DNA of 64,000 bases from Candidatus Saccharimonadota bacterium (GCA_030537075.1 JAUNOS010000001.1:94079-158078); one strand, 5' to 3'; shown: positions 1-8,234, counted from the first letter of the stretch. Translations and numbers: made by a program. The notes: generated by a model not told the origin, from the sequence alone.

Positions 1-422
1 GTCTTGCTGACTTCGGCCGAGATGTAATTGTTGAGACCCTGCAAGCTATAGCCCATGTTGGAATTTTCCTTGATCTTCCAGTCGAGTTTGCCCAGGTATT
101 GGTCCACCAGGTCAATGTGAGCGCCAGAGGTAATGTCGCGAATTTTCTGGTGCTGGTCGCGGTAGATGATATAGGCCTTGGCGGTTTTTTTGAACTTCGA
201 ATCAATCAACACGTCCTCGACGATATCTTGAATTTCTTCGACACCCGGCACTGTGCGCGCCGTGCGCTTCTCGAGCCGCGACAGCACTTTTTTCGTCAGT
301 TTTTCTGCCTCTTTGTGGTCAAATTCACCTGTCGCCAGACCAGCTTTTTCGATGGCTGCGGTAATTTTTGCTGGCTGAAATGTTACTCGTCTACCGTCGC
401 GTTTTTTAATAGTTTTTTGCAT
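1..422 (-). CDS. nrdD: Anaerobic (class III) ribonucleotide reductase, N-terminal part, cut by window edge
   Basis: Only about 140 N-terminal residues are in the window; the gene reads leftward off the edge from an ATG at 422. Residues 1-95 look like an ATP-cone, the allosteric nucleotide-binding domain of ribonucleotide reductases (opening MQKTIKKRDGRR, later GVEEIQDIVEDVL). Residues 119-133 read ENSNMGYSLQGLNNY, which I recognise as the linker into the catalytic barrel of NrdD-type enzymes. The enzyme reduces ribonucleoside triphosphates to deoxy forms using a glycyl radical made by NrdG. Two NrdR-type boxes overlap its promoter, which fits control by the NrdR repressor. Another ATP-cone reductase class is possible because the catalytic residues lie outside the window. 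Confidence 0.8.
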   Translation of the reverse strand, partial: MQKTIKKRDGRRVTFQPAKITAAIEKAGLATGEFDHKEAEKLTKKVLSRLEKRTARTVPGVEEIQDIVEDVLIDSKFKKTAKAYIIYRDQHQKIRDITSGAHIDLVDQYLGKLDWKIKENSNMGYSLQGLNNYISAEVSK

Positions 423-515
423 GCCCCCTCCTTGAACCTGCATTTTTGGCGTCACGAAACACACCAGGGCCCTCCGCCCCAGATATTATTTGTTGGCGTC
501 TCTTTGTATTACGGT

Positions 516-531
516 ACACTATATATAGTGC
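516..531 (-). promoter_or_regulatory. NrdR box 1 (proximal to nrdD)
   Basis: The sequence ACACTATATATAGTGC matches the known NrdR palindrome ACACWATATATAGTGT in all but the last base. It lies downstream of the predicted -10 (543-548), around the probable transcription start. NrdR is the ATP-cone repressor of ribonucleotide reductase genes. Confidence 0.8.
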
Positions 532-542
532 TTATGTCTTAC

Positions 543-570
543 TGTATACCCCGTATATAGTGTGTGTCAA
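543..570 (-). promoter_or_regulatory. nrdD promoter
   Basis: On the minus strand there is a -35 TTGACA (565-570), a 16-base spacer and a -10 TATACA (543-548). The distal NrdR box lies in the spacer, so a bound repressor would block RNA polymerase. The predicted leader to the ATG at 422 is about 110 bases. Confidence 0.55.
548..563 (-). promoter_or_regulatory. NrdR box 2 (between -35 and -10)
   Basis: ACCCCGTATATAGTGT matches the NrdR consensus well in the right half and poorly in the left half. Its start is 32 bases from the start of box 1, about three helical turns, which is the usual phasing for paired NrdR boxes. Confidence 0.7.
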
Positions 571-611
571 GCCATTGTCGCGCTATATGTGTTGTGGAAT
601 TTACTCATAGA

Positions 612-641
612 TAAAATAAAAACACCCCCTAAGGGATGTTC
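612..641 (-). terminator. Rho-independent terminator after tRNA-Asn
   Basis: On the minus strand a short stem (AACATCCC / GGGGTGTT, one G-U pair) is followed by a T-rich run (TTTTATTTTAT). It sits just past the CCA end of the tRNA. Confidence 0.65.
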
Positions 642-647
642 TTATCT

Positions 648-967
648 TGGCTCCGGCAGCTGGGCTCGAACCAGCGACCTATTGGTTACACTTTACCTTA
701 TACTTTCGCACAAGCGTGGACTATCTCATCATCCGTTTATAAACGGAGCAGGGCGCTATTTGGATGAGTATTGTTGGGCTCACATCCTAGTCTCTGAACC
801 TTCCGAAGTCCTACTGTCCATAGAGACAATATCCCAACTTCGGCTTGGCTGCGGATTACCATAGTTATACACCGTAGGCTTCCCGCAATTCACCCTGTTT
901 TTCATAACAAGTTACCCTGTTACGCTGCCTTTGACAGCCAACCGCTCTACCACTGAGCTATGCCGGA
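648..967 (-). tRNA. tRNA-Asn(GUU) interrupted by a group I intron
   Basis: The exons are 934-967 (34 bases) and 648-688 (41 bases, CCA encoded). When joined they give a complete cloverleaf: acceptor TCCGGCA/TGCCGGA, D arm GCTC/GAGC, T arm CTGGTTCGAGCCCAG, and an anticodon loop CTGTTAA with anticodon GUU. The first exon ends after U35 and the second supplies U36. The exon boundary follows from a 5-pair P1 helix with the usual U-G at the splice site. Splicing two bases earlier would give a UGU loop, but that lacks P1 support. Confidence 0.85.
689..933 (-). other. Group I intron in the tRNA-Asn anticodon loop
   Basis: This 245-base intron has no reading frame. Core elements in minus-strand order: P (AATTGCGGGAA, 880-890), Q (AATCCGCAGCC, 847-857), R (GTTCAGAGACTA, about 788-799) and S (GATAGTCC, about 719-726). 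P4 can form from TGCGG/CCGCA and P7 from GACTA/TAGTC. P1 pairs exon GCUGU with the internal guide GCAGC, with U-G at the splice site, and the last intron base is G, as expected for omega-G. The R and S motifs resemble those of the tRNA introns of subgroup IC3; the subgroup is my estimate. Confidence 0.85.
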
Positions 968-1017
968 ATAGGTACGTTCGCCCCATCAGGACGAATACCC
1001 TTGTATTGTAGCGTATT

Positions 1018-1353
1018 TTAGTCGGTATGTAAAGTCCGCACGCCGAGTTCAATCTCTCGGTGACAATTAGCGCACACCATCACACACTTATCAAGTTCCT
1101 TCTGAATTTTTTCCCATGATCGCGTCATGCCTTTTTGACTAATGGCAAACTCCTTTGTCGAAGGATCAACATGGTGAAAATCCAATACACCAACGTGCTT
1201 ACTGTATCCGCAACACATACATTTTCCACCCATATATGCAACCGCTCGACGCTTTAATTCACGGCGACGACGGGCCACCGCCGCAATGAGATATTCACGC
1301 CGATCAGCATAAGTACGCGTATCTTTTGCTACCATACTAATATGGTATATCAC
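1018..1353 (-). CDS. Small HNH endonuclease-like protein
   Basis: This 111-residue protein has a zinc-ribbon HNH fold signature: C45-x2-C48, LDFHHVD with H60 and H61, and C94-x2-C97-H98. The N terminus is basic (residues 28-37 rich in Arg and Lys), suiting DNA binding. The GTG start at 1353 overlaps the TGA stop of the upstream wHTH gene, which suggests translational coupling; an ATG at 1335 is an alternative start. The gene lies immediately upstream of the intron-bearing tRNA on the same strand. Small HNH proteins of this kind occur as homing nucleases and in phage or restriction contexts. A link to intron mobility is possible, but the gene is not inside the intron. Confidence 0.75.
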   Translation of the reverse strand: MIYHISMVAKDTRTYADRREYLIAAVARRRRELKRRAVAYMGGKCMCCGYSKHVGVLDFHHVDPSTKEFAISQKGMTRSWEKIQKELDKCVMVCANCHREIELGVRTLHTD

Positions 1354-1718
1354 CCTGGTGTATCCGTCAAGTTTGGCTTTACAATCTCCAGCGCCTGCCG
1401 CAGCACCTCCACCTCTTGCTGCTGTGCCTCATCGGTCGCGCCCTCGCGTCGGGCGATTTCCCGCTCCAGCTCATGCCACCACGGACGATCATTAGCTGCT
1501 GTCGGCCCATTACCATTCATCACCTCCAGCGAACGTATAGCTCCATCTTTCTTTATAAGGTGGCCGCTCGCCACGAGATTGTCAATATGTTTTGCCACCG
1601 TCGAAACTGACTTATAGCCTAGCGCTCGCATAATTTCACGATATGTCGGGCTATAGCCATTGCCCTTTATAAACCCATCGATGAAATCAAGCAAGGTTTT
1701 TTGCTTCTTGGTAAGCAT
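1350..1718 (-). CDS. LexA-type winged-helix DNA-binding protein without protease domain
   Basis: Residues 1-62 match the LexA DNA-binding domain (MLTKKQKTLLDFIDGF, then GYSPTYREIMRALGY and STVAKHIDNLVASGHL). The remaining 60 residues are a charged, probably helical tail. The Ser/Lys autoprotease domain of true LexA is absent, so RecA-triggered self-cleavage is not expected. The gene overlaps the preceding membrane-protein gene by 32 bases and the HNH gene by 3 bases, forming a compact minus-strand unit. It could be a small transcription regulator; its targets cannot be seen here. Full-length LexA is about 200 residues, this protein 122. Confidence 0.8.
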   Translation of the reverse strand: MLTKKQKTLLDFIDGFIKGNGYSPTYREIMRALGYKSVSTVAKHIDNLVASGHLIKKDGAIRSLEVMNGNGPTAANDRPWWHELEREIARREGATDEAQQQEVEVLRQALEIVKPNLTDTPG

Positions 1719-3120
1719 ACACCCCTCCTCTTGTCATTACCCAAGCAACCATGCAGATGATGGTCAGATAAATATGCAGTGCATTCGGTAATCCACTGAA
1801 AAAATTCCACTGCACCAGAAAACCAGCCAGCACAGCCCACATCCATGGCTCACGGTGCACCGCCCAGAATACACCGATGATACCAGCCAGAAAGAGCATC
1901 AAGCCGATGACTCCCAGCTCCAATAGTACTGACAAATACTCATTTTGGACAATTTCAAACTCCCAGCCGGCGGAGCGATCAAATTGATACATGGCACGAC
2001 CCGCCCCGCCAGCACCAACGCCACGCATGACCGTAAGGGGGTCTTGCGACCACGTGTGTATTGCTCGGGTGTTCAGAGTTGTTCTCTCATCCGTTGAGCG
2101 CTGTACATAACCATCAAACAGTGCTCTTTGAGGTGCTGCTGGTTCTATCTTTTCTGGCGGTGCCTGGGATGCGTCATCTGCGGGCAGGCGTGCTGCCTTG
2201 GGCAGGCTAATCTTACCAAGCGTCAGATGATTTACTGACTTAGCAATGGCATCATACCACCCATCGCTCACCCGAGGATTAAGCTCAGTAAATAGCCCAT
2301 GCCATACCATGCCGGCACCACATCCGACAGTGAAGACTGTTAGTATGACGGTTAGTAATCGCCGCAAAGACACTGTATAGTGGCGCCAGGCGATAAAACT
2401 CAGGACGACAACCGCCGCAGCGACAGCAAACAGCGCGCCACGACTCAAGGTCAAGTAGAGCGCCATGATCATTAGCAGAAGCGAGGCAATCTCTAGACGA
2501 GAAGCTAAGCCACGCAACAATCGGTGAAGCACCAGAACAATTGGCAGAATAAGTAAGCTTCCCAGGAATTGTGGCTCTATAGCAAACACGCTCGGCCGCA
2601 CAAAACCAAAGCCGCGCGCCAGACAGCCTGCGCATAATCCCCAGTCAGTCCATGCGCCGTAGACGACTTGTAGTATCGCGAGGATGCTTACTCCGGTGGC
2701 AGATATTATCAAAAGTCTGGTCGCCGTATATATTACTCGGCGCATATGCTGCATACTAAGCACAACCAAAAGACAGCACCACAAAATACACCACACCCCA
2801 ACCTGTAGTGCGCCGCGAGTGAGATTCACCGTCCAGAGTAGACTTATCAGTTGCCAACAAACAAAGATTAATCCAGCCCATGCCGCCGGATGCCTCAGAA
2901 GCCGCTTGCGCGCATGCCACACACTCGCCACGCCCGACAGAGCAAAGGCACACACATAGAGCAGCGTGACGGACATCTCGATATTCGTACCGCTCGTCCG
3001 AGCCAAATGAATGTTTGGTACGTATGAAAACCATATTGTGATCGGCGCAAGCAAAAAAACTCGCTCGGGGAGGGTGAGCCCCAAAATGTGGCGCCATACA
3101 TTACTTATCCGCTGCATCAT
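1687..3120 (-). CDS. O-antigen ligase / Wzy polymerase-like membrane protein
   Basis: This 477-residue protein has about 10-12 hydrophobic segments and a large extracytoplasmic loop at roughly residues 270-385, the layout of the Wzy_C / O-antigen ligase family. A conserved-looking region follows the loop (VGAGGAGRAMYQFD, then VQNEYLSVLLELGVIGL). Family members polymerise or transfer lipid-linked glycans outside the membrane. The gene is last of a minus-strand set with a GT4 transferase and a priming transferase and overlaps the GT4 stop by 20 bases. A Wzy-like enzyme next to an ABC exporter is compatible with a ligase role; which of the two activities it has cannot be told from the sequence. 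Confidence 0.8.
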   Translation of the reverse strand: MMQRISNVWRHILGLTLPERVFLLAPITIWFSYVPNIHLARTSGTNIEMSVTLLYVCAFALSGVASVWHARKRLLRHPAAWAGLIFVCWQLISLLWTVNLTRGALQVGVWCILWCCLLVVLSMQHMRRVIYTATRLLIISATGVSILAILQVVYGAWTDWGLCAGCLARGFGFVRPSVFAIEPQFLGSLLILPIVLVLHRLLRGLASRLEIASLLLMIMALYLTLSRGALFAVAAAVVVLSFIAWRHYTVSLRRLLTVILTVFTVGCGAGMVWHGLFTELNPRVSDGWYDAIAKSVNHLTLGKISLPKAARLPADDASQAPPEKIEPAAPQRALFDGYVQRSTDERTTLNTRAIHTWSQDPLTVMRGVGAGGAGRAMYQFDRSAGWEFEIVQNEYLSVLLELGVIGLMLFLAGIIGVFWAVHREPWMWAVLAGFLVQWNFFSGLPNALHIYLTIICMVAWVMTRGGVYAYQEAKNLA

Positions 3121-4243
3121 ACTTCCTTACCAGCGACATAAACTGGCGTTTAAAGTGTGCTGTCGAAAAGCGCCGCGCAGACTGTGTCACGGTCGTCGTA
3201 TCGAATGTCATACGTTCAAAGCGTCGCAGCGCCTCAACCAGACTTGCAGTGGTCTGTTCTGCAAAAAATACCCCATTCTTACCGTCTTCGATATAGTCCA
3301 TTGCACCTCCTCTCTGGTAAGCAATGACTGGCACGCCGGCACTTAGCGCCTCAATTGGAGCGATACCAAATGGCTCCAGGCTTGGGAAGATAAACCCCTT
3401 GGCACGACTTACGAGCGCCGCCAACTCCTCGGCATTAGTGACCGTCGGGATGAATTCGATATTTTCATCGCCACTCGCCAACTTGACGAGCGCATCATGT
3501 TCAGCGCCACCACCAACCAGCTTGAGGCGCTGACCCGTCTGAAGACATGCCGCCACCGCTAAGTCGAGTCGCTTCCAGTTCACCTGACGCGACGTTGAGA
3601 TAAAAAAGTCATCCTTCTCATCGCTTGGCCGAAACTTGTCGACATCAACCGGCGGAAACACCACTGTCGCCTTCCGATGATAATACTTCTCGATTTCCGC
3701 CGCTGAATATGATGAATTCGCGAGCAGGACATCGGGTCGTTGAGCATAATTATAGTCCAACTTTCGCAGCGGACCAACTAATAGCCTAAAGAAGAATCGC
3801 ACTACTGGATTGAAGGCCCCGAAGCCGGGATTCTTAACATACTCATCATACATCCCCCAGAAGTACTGTGTCGGCGGGCCCTGAAGGTAACTGATATGTA
3901 ACTGGTCTGGACGTGTCTTGATACCCTTGCTTTCAGCGGTCGTGATAGAGATGATGATATCAAATTCCCGAAGCTTCAGTCGTGAAAAATACATCGCCCG
4001 CGGGATGGACAGGATTTTACGCAGCCGCGCTGGCAGCCAGTTCACCCAACCCGTGCGAACATCCCTACCGCAAAACCAGTTAACTTCCCTTTCTGAGTAC
4101 TGCGACGTAAAGATTGGCGCCTCAGGGTAAAGCTCGGCAACTGTTTTCACTACTTTTTCAGCGCCGCCATAGGTTGTCAGCCAGTCAGTCACAATGGCTA
4201 CCTTCTTACCCCTTAAACAGGCCGGATTGCGCAACTCGCTCAC
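3101..4243 (-). CDS. Glycosyltransferase, GT4 family
   Basis: This 380-residue protein has a GT-B fold. The N-terminal domain opens KKVAIVTDWLTTYGGAEKVV (residues 14-33), with the glycine-rich acceptor-side loop typical of GT4. The C-terminal nucleotide-sugar domain has STSRQVNWKRLDL (about 217) and the E-x7-E motif in EPFGIAPIEAL (about 294). It likely adds a sugar from a nucleotide donor to the lipid-linked repeat unit on the cytoplasmic face. Its ATG touches the stop of the priming transferase gene at 4243, indicating one operon. The sugar specificity cannot be read from the sequence. Confidence 0.9.
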   Translation of the reverse strand: MSELRNPACLRGKKVAIVTDWLTTYGGAEKVVKTVAELYPEAPIFTSQYSEREVNWFCGRDVRTGWVNWLPARLRKILSIPRAMYFSRLKLREFDIIISITTAESKGIKTRPDQLHISYLQGPPTQYFWGMYDEYVKNPGFGAFNPVVRFFFRLLVGPLRKLDYNYAQRPDVLLANSSYSAAEIEKYYHRKATVVFPPVDVDKFRPSDEKDDFFISTSRQVNWKRLDLAVAACLQTGQRLKLVGGGAEHDALVKLASGDENIEFIPTVTNAEELAALVSRAKGFIFPSLEPFGIAPIEALSAGVPVIAYQRGGAMDYIEDGKNGVFFAEQTTASLVEALRRFERMTFDTTTVTQSARRFSTAHFKRQFMSLVRKYDAADK

Positions 4244-5658
4244 TATTTAGCTCCTCGTCGAAAGATCACAGAAAATACCGTCTTGAATAAAATTTGAATA
4301 TCTAGCTTCAGCGACCAATTTTGAACATAATAGACATCCAGGCGACGACGTTCCTCGAAGCTTATATCGCGACGACCTGACACCTGGGCTAGGCCGGTGA
4401 GCCCCGACTTTACTGCGAGGATGATGCTTTTACGGTTGTATTGATTGATCTCCTGAGGGATTAGGGCGCGAGGGCCGACCAGTGAAATATCACCCTTAAG
4501 AATATTAAACAGCTGCGGCAATTCGTCAAGTGACGTTGCTCGCAAAAACTTCCCCAACCGAGTTACCCTTGGGTCATTGTCTAGCTGATCACCATTCTTG
4601 CGGTACTGCTCCGCCAACTCTGGTCGGCCCATTTTCTCAAATGCCTGTTCCGGAGTAAGTCCATCGTATATTGCTTTTTGTGAGCGAAATTTATAAATCT
4701 TAAACGGGCGATTAAATCGAGTCAGGCGTGTTTGGCGGAAAAACACCGAGTCCCTCGGAGAAGAAAGCTTCATGATTAGGACTATCAGTATCATAGCCGG
4801 CAAGAACACCACCAACGCAAGTAAGCTACATACAATATCCATCAATCGCTTATAAAAACGACCCATACCAAATAGCTTGGTAATTTTAATATCAATAACT
4901 GGCAGACCGCCAATAATCTCTACACTGTTAAGCTGTGAAAGCAGGCGATCCTGCTGCGGCACAAACATATAGCCGAGGTGGTGCTCAATCGCGAAACTAT
5001 AAATCTCCTCTGAACGCGCCAAATCCGTCTGGATAATAACATCGGGGTGTGCCTCTAGGGCGTCCTTGAATTTAGGAAAGGCCCGATATGGAATCTCCTG
5101 CGGCAATATGTCTGGACGCACTACCACCCCCACTACTTCATACCCGTAGCTCTTGTTGGTGTGGAAAAATTGTGCCAGTTCAATCGTGCGCTGTGAATTA
5201 CCAACGATAAGCACGCGCTGCTGCCCAACACCATGATACACTAGTGCCCGACTGATGACGCGAACAATCTCGCGCCCCAAAATCATAATGACAAAATTAA
5301 TCCCAACAAAGTATACCGCGATGATACGCACCGGGAAGATATCCTCGCCAGTGAAAAACTCATATGATATCATTGCCATCACGCTCACGAGCGAGGCCAC
5401 GAGTACGCGACCATATTCGCGCGAACGATAGATAAATACCGAGCGGTCATACAGGCCCGACAAGAAGTTAACAGTAAGCCACAGTGGCACCAACGTCACA
5501 ACTAGTAAAACAAAGCTTCGAATCTCTGGGGTAAAGTAATAGGGGCTAGAGCTGATATGAATTCGATAGTAGTAGGCCAATGAGAATGAAATCACCACAG
5601 CTAACACATCTGTCGCGACAAGTGCCACCCTTAAAAACAGAGAGCCTTCCGTTTTCAT
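4243..5658 (-). CDS. Polyprenyl glycosylphosphotransferase (priming transferase, WbaP/CpsE type)
   Basis: This 471-residue protein starts with four or five membrane segments (residues 10-120), then a CoA-binding-like Rossmann domain (RVLIVGNSQRTIEL, about 144-230). The C-terminal bacterial sugar transferase domain begins at FYKRLMDIVCS (about 267) and contains FRQTR, FKIYKFRS, TSLDELPQLFNIL and GDISLVGPR. The enzyme transfers a sugar-1-phosphate to undecaprenyl phosphate and so starts assembly of each glycan unit at the membrane. An AT-rich -10-like TAAAAT lies about 8 bases before the ATG. It is first of three genes running to 1687. Confidence 0.93.
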   Translation of the reverse strand: MKTEGSLFLRVALVATDVLAVVISFSLAYYYRIHISSSPYYFTPEIRSFVLLVVTLVPLWLTVNFLSGLYDRSVFIYRSREYGRVLVASLVSVMAMISYEFFTGEDIFPVRIIAVYFVGINFVIMILGREIVRVISRALVYHGVGQQRVLIVGNSQRTIELAQFFHTNKSYGYEVVGVVVRPDILPQEIPYRAFPKFKDALEAHPDVIIQTDLARSEEIYSFAIEHHLGYMFVPQQDRLLSQLNSVEIIGGLPVIDIKITKLFGMGRFYKRLMDIVCSLLALVVFLPAMILIVLIMKLSSPRDSVFFRQTRLTRFNRPFKIYKFRSQKAIYDGLTPEQAFEKMGRPELAEQYRKNGDQLDNDPRVTRLGKFLRATSLDELPQLFNILKGDISLVGPRALIPQEINQYNRKSIILAVKSGLTGLAQVSGRRDISFEERRRLDVYYVQNWSLKLDIQILFKTVFSVIFRRGAK

Positions 5659-5723
5659 CTCTTTTTATTTTATCACTTCACCCTTTAAAAGTCTTTATTT
5701 GTTTTTATACAATAGGAGTGTAG

Positions 5724-5729
5724 TATAAT
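5724..5729 (+). promoter_or_regulatory. -10 element of leaderless GT2 gene
   Basis: A perfect TATAAT lies 8 bases before the ATG at 5738, so transcription should begin at or next to the start codon. There is no room for a ribosome binding site downstream of the predicted start of transcription. Confidence 0.6.
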
Positions 5730-5737
5730 GACTATAT

Positions 5738-6859
5738 ATGCCTCACTTAAAGCCTCTTGTTAGTATCATCATTCCCGTCTATAATGTCTACCCCTACCTT
5801 AATGATTGCGTTACATCAGTCGTTGAGCAAAGCTATCAAGACTTAGAGATTATCCTTGTGGATGATGGCTCGCCAGATAAGTCGGGCCAGCTTTGTGATG
5901 CATGGGGTAAAACAGATCATCGCATCAAGGTTATTCATCAAAAAAACGCTGGTTTAAATATGGCGCGTCGTACAGGCTTTACAGCATCAACCGGTGATTA
6001 TATCACCTTCCTTGACTCAGACGATCTCTTTCATAGAGATGCCATGAAAAATACCGTTGCGGTCGTGCTAAAGGAGGGTGTTGATGCGGTCATGTTCCAG
6101 TTTAAAGAGTTCTCTGATCAAGTTATGCCAAAAAATGAACTGTCAGGGCGCCTCAATACTAAATACGAGATCAGAACGTCTGTCGAAGACGCCTTCCGAC
6201 TCCTAATCACCAACACTTATGACAATTTTTATCCCATGACAGCCTGGGGTAAACTATATAGTCGTCAACTTATTCAGCATGTTGACTGGAAACGGTCTAA
6301 CCTTAGGGCTTTCGAAGATAATTTCTTTACGCCTCAGGTTTTCGATACTATACAAAGCTTTGCTTTTTTAGAACAGCAACTTTACTTTTATCGACGTAAT
6401 GACCTCAACTCGAACGTACTTTCAAAAACCATTACTGGCAATACCCTCAACGGCAAGCCTATTGGCTACCTTGAATACCTGTCCGTTCTTCGTGGATACT
6501 GGCGAACGTTCCTTGAAAAGCATGCTATTCCCCTAGATGTCGACCTGGACGAGTTTTGGCTCAGTAATATGCTATGGCGCTTTAACAACCTCACAAAAGA
6601 ACATCTACTATGCGAAGAGAATAATATCAACTACCTGCCAGAGCTAATAGAATATCTTCTTCTGCGCTATGGTCGTGACATTGGCCAGAAGCAAGCCACT
6701 ATTGACCAGCTAACCCATCGGGTTGCCCTGCTCGAAGAGCGCGCCGCACATGTTCAGTCTCTTGAAGCAGAGTTGTCTCGTCTAAAAACAGTGCGGGGCT
6801 CGGCACGGAATGCAGCCTCCCAGCTGAAGCGTCGTATCGTGAAAAAACCGAGTGTTTAA
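5738..6859 (+). CDS. Glycosyltransferase, GT2 family, with C-terminal coiled coil
   Basis: This 373-residue protein has a GT-A domain at residues 6-220: VSIIIPVYNVYPYL, then LVDDGSPDKSG, and the metal-binding DSDD at about 94-97 within FLDSDDLF. The last 70 residues contain a heptad-like helix (LTHRVALLEERAAHVQSLE) ending in a basic tail, perhaps for oligomerisation or membrane contact. It probably adds a sugar to the surface glycan. The gene stands alone on the plus strand between two minus-strand transferase operons, with its own leaderless-type promoter and a bidirectional terminator just after the stop. Confidence 0.9.
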   Translation: MPHLKPLVSIIIPVYNVYPYLNDCVTSVVEQSYQDLEIILVDDGSPDKSGQLCDAWGKTDHRIKVIHQKNAGLNMARRTGFTASTGDYITFLDSDDLFHRDAMKNTVAVVLKEGVDAVMFQFKEFSDQVMPKNELSGRLNTKYEIRTSVEDAFRLLITNTYDNFYPMTAWGKLYSRQLIQHVDWKRSNLRAFEDNFFTPQVFDTIQSFAFLEQQLYFYRRNDLNSNVLSKTITGNTLNGKPIGYLEYLSVLRGYWRTFLEKHAIPLDVDLDEFWLSNMLWRFNNLTKEHLLCEENNINYLPELIEYLLLRYGRDIGQKQATIDQLTHRVALLEERAAHVQSLEAELSRLKTVRGSARNAASQLKRRIVKKPSV

Positions 6860-6871
6860 CTCGGTTTTTTA
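6842..6871. terminator. Bidirectional terminator
   Basis: A hairpin (AAAACCGAGT, loop GTTTA, ACTCGGTTTT) has an A-run before it and a T-run after it, so it can end transcripts of both the plus-strand GT2 gene and the convergent minus-strand GT gene. The arms include the GT2 stop codon. Confidence 0.8.
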
Positions 6872-6884
6872 TAACTCTCCTCTA

Positions 6885-8234
6885 TTACGAGAGGCCTTCG
6901 TGTATATCCTTTGCGCGCTGAGTCCAGGTATGACCTTGGGCCTGCTTTAGTAGGGCCGCGCGGGCCTTGATGCTTTTTCTTGCTATTATTGCTTTGTCGA
7001 TGTTTGCCTCGAACTCTTTGTTATCCTTTGACATAAAGACATATTCATATCCTCTACACTCTTGAAGATCCCGGGTACAGACAGTGGGCACCCCAGCTGC
7101 CATATATTCAAACAGTTTGACCGGGGAAGTTGCTTTCGCAATCTCGCCTCTGACGAAAGGAATTATGGCGCAATCAAAGAATAATGAGTACGAGGCCAAA
7201 TCGTTATAGTCTTTTGGTCCGAGGTAGTGAACATTCGGCAGCAACTCAAGATGTTTCAGTGCATCGCCGTAATCAATACCAATATACACAAACTCAATAT
7301 CCGAGCGCTTCCGGGCTAGCGTATTGAGCATGTCGTAGTCAATCCATGGCGCAATTGCACCATAATAACCAACCACTGGTCGCTCGTTGGCTAAGATTTT
7401 TTTAAAGTCCTTCGCCGGCTTTGCCTTACTATGCTGCTTGAAGTCGAAGTGGTCAATATTGACCGCATTCTTAGCGACGACAATCTTCGATCCAGTATAG
7501 TGCTCCTTCACTTGCTCCAATAAAACATCAGAGGTGACTGTTACTAGTGCTGGCTTTATTTTTGGCAGTGCGTTCCATATCAGGCGCTGATGATACAGAT
7601 CCCCTGAAATGTCCTCATGTAATTCATCAATGTAGTCATAGATCACTTTCATCCCGACCGTTTTCTCAAAACGAAGAATATCTTCAACTGAAATGCTAGC
7701 GATCGTGCTAAGCTGCATAAAATACACTTCTTTTCCTAAACCCCGGAATGAGTCTAGGAGTTCTGGATTATTGATAGTCACAAGAGAGTCATTAATTTTC
7801 CGCAAATTATGCAGATAATTAGTACACTCTAGAAACACAACAAAATAACCCAACTTAGCAAACTCAACGGCAAGATGATGTGGTCGCTGCTTTAACTCGA
7901 CATCCCACGGAATGGAATTAACCACCATCACCCTATCAAAGCCAGCCGACAGCGACTGCAGCTCTTTCATAAGGGGTCGTAATACCCGACGACGCCTGGC
8001 GCCACTCAGCTTTTTTGCCTGGCGCGCCACCCCCTTGACAGCGGCCCGACGCTTACTACTGACTGGAAATAGACTATTAAATGCATTGCCCATTTTGTCG
8101 GCTAGACGAAAGCGCTTCGATGAGACAAGCAGCTTCAGCTCGGCGTTCTCGCGTTCAAGCGCTGCCTTTTCTCTTTTTAGCTCATCAATCTCCGCCTGGG
8201 CCTTATCCACCCCCTGCTTTGCCGATTTTTTCAT
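6885..8234 (-). CDS. GT4-like glycosyltransferase with N-terminal coiled coil
   Basis: This 449-residue protein has a strongly heptad-like start (residues 8-40, AEIDELKREKAALERENAEL), then a basic linker, then a GT-B transferase. VMVVNSIPWDVELKQRPHHLA (about 103-123) opens the acceptor domain, and SPVKLFEYMAAGVPTV (about 370-385) is the donor-site helix with the conserved Glu. It belongs with GT4-like transferases whose first domain reads QRPHH. Its ATG directly abuts the TAG stop of wecB upstream, so the two are co-transcribed. The coiled coil mirrors that of the neighbouring GT2 protein, so the two could interact; that is inference. Confidence 0.85.
   Translation of the reverse strand: MKKSAKQGVDKAQAEIDELKREKAALERENAELKLLVSSKRFRLADKMGNAFNSLFPVSSKRRAAVKGVARQAKKLSGARRRRVLRPLMKELQSLSAGFDRVMVVNSIPWDVELKQRPHHLAVEFAKLGYFVVFLECTNYLHNLRKINDSLVTINNPELLDSFRGLGKEVYFMQLSTIASISVEDILRFEKTVGMKVIYDYIDELHEDISGDLYHQRLIWNALPKIKPALVTVTSDVLLEQVKEHYTGSKIVVAKNAVNIDHFDFKQHSKAKPAKDFKKILANERPVVGYYGAIAPWIDYDMLNTLARKRSDIEFVYIGIDYGDALKHLELLPNVHYLGPKDYNDLASYSLFFDCAIIPFVRGEIAKATSPVKLFEYMAAGVPTVCTRDLQECRGYEYVFMSKDNKEFEANIDKAIIARKSIKARAALLKQAQGHTWTQRAKDIHEGLS

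Noticed and set aside
99-864. Plus-strand reading frames over nrdD and the tRNA region
   Set aside because: They are antisense to nrdD or run through the tRNA and its intron; no ribosome site or family resemblance.
1350-1718. True LexA SOS repressor
   Set aside because: The protein ends after the DNA-binding domain and a charged tail; the autoprotease domain with Ser/Lys dyad is absent.
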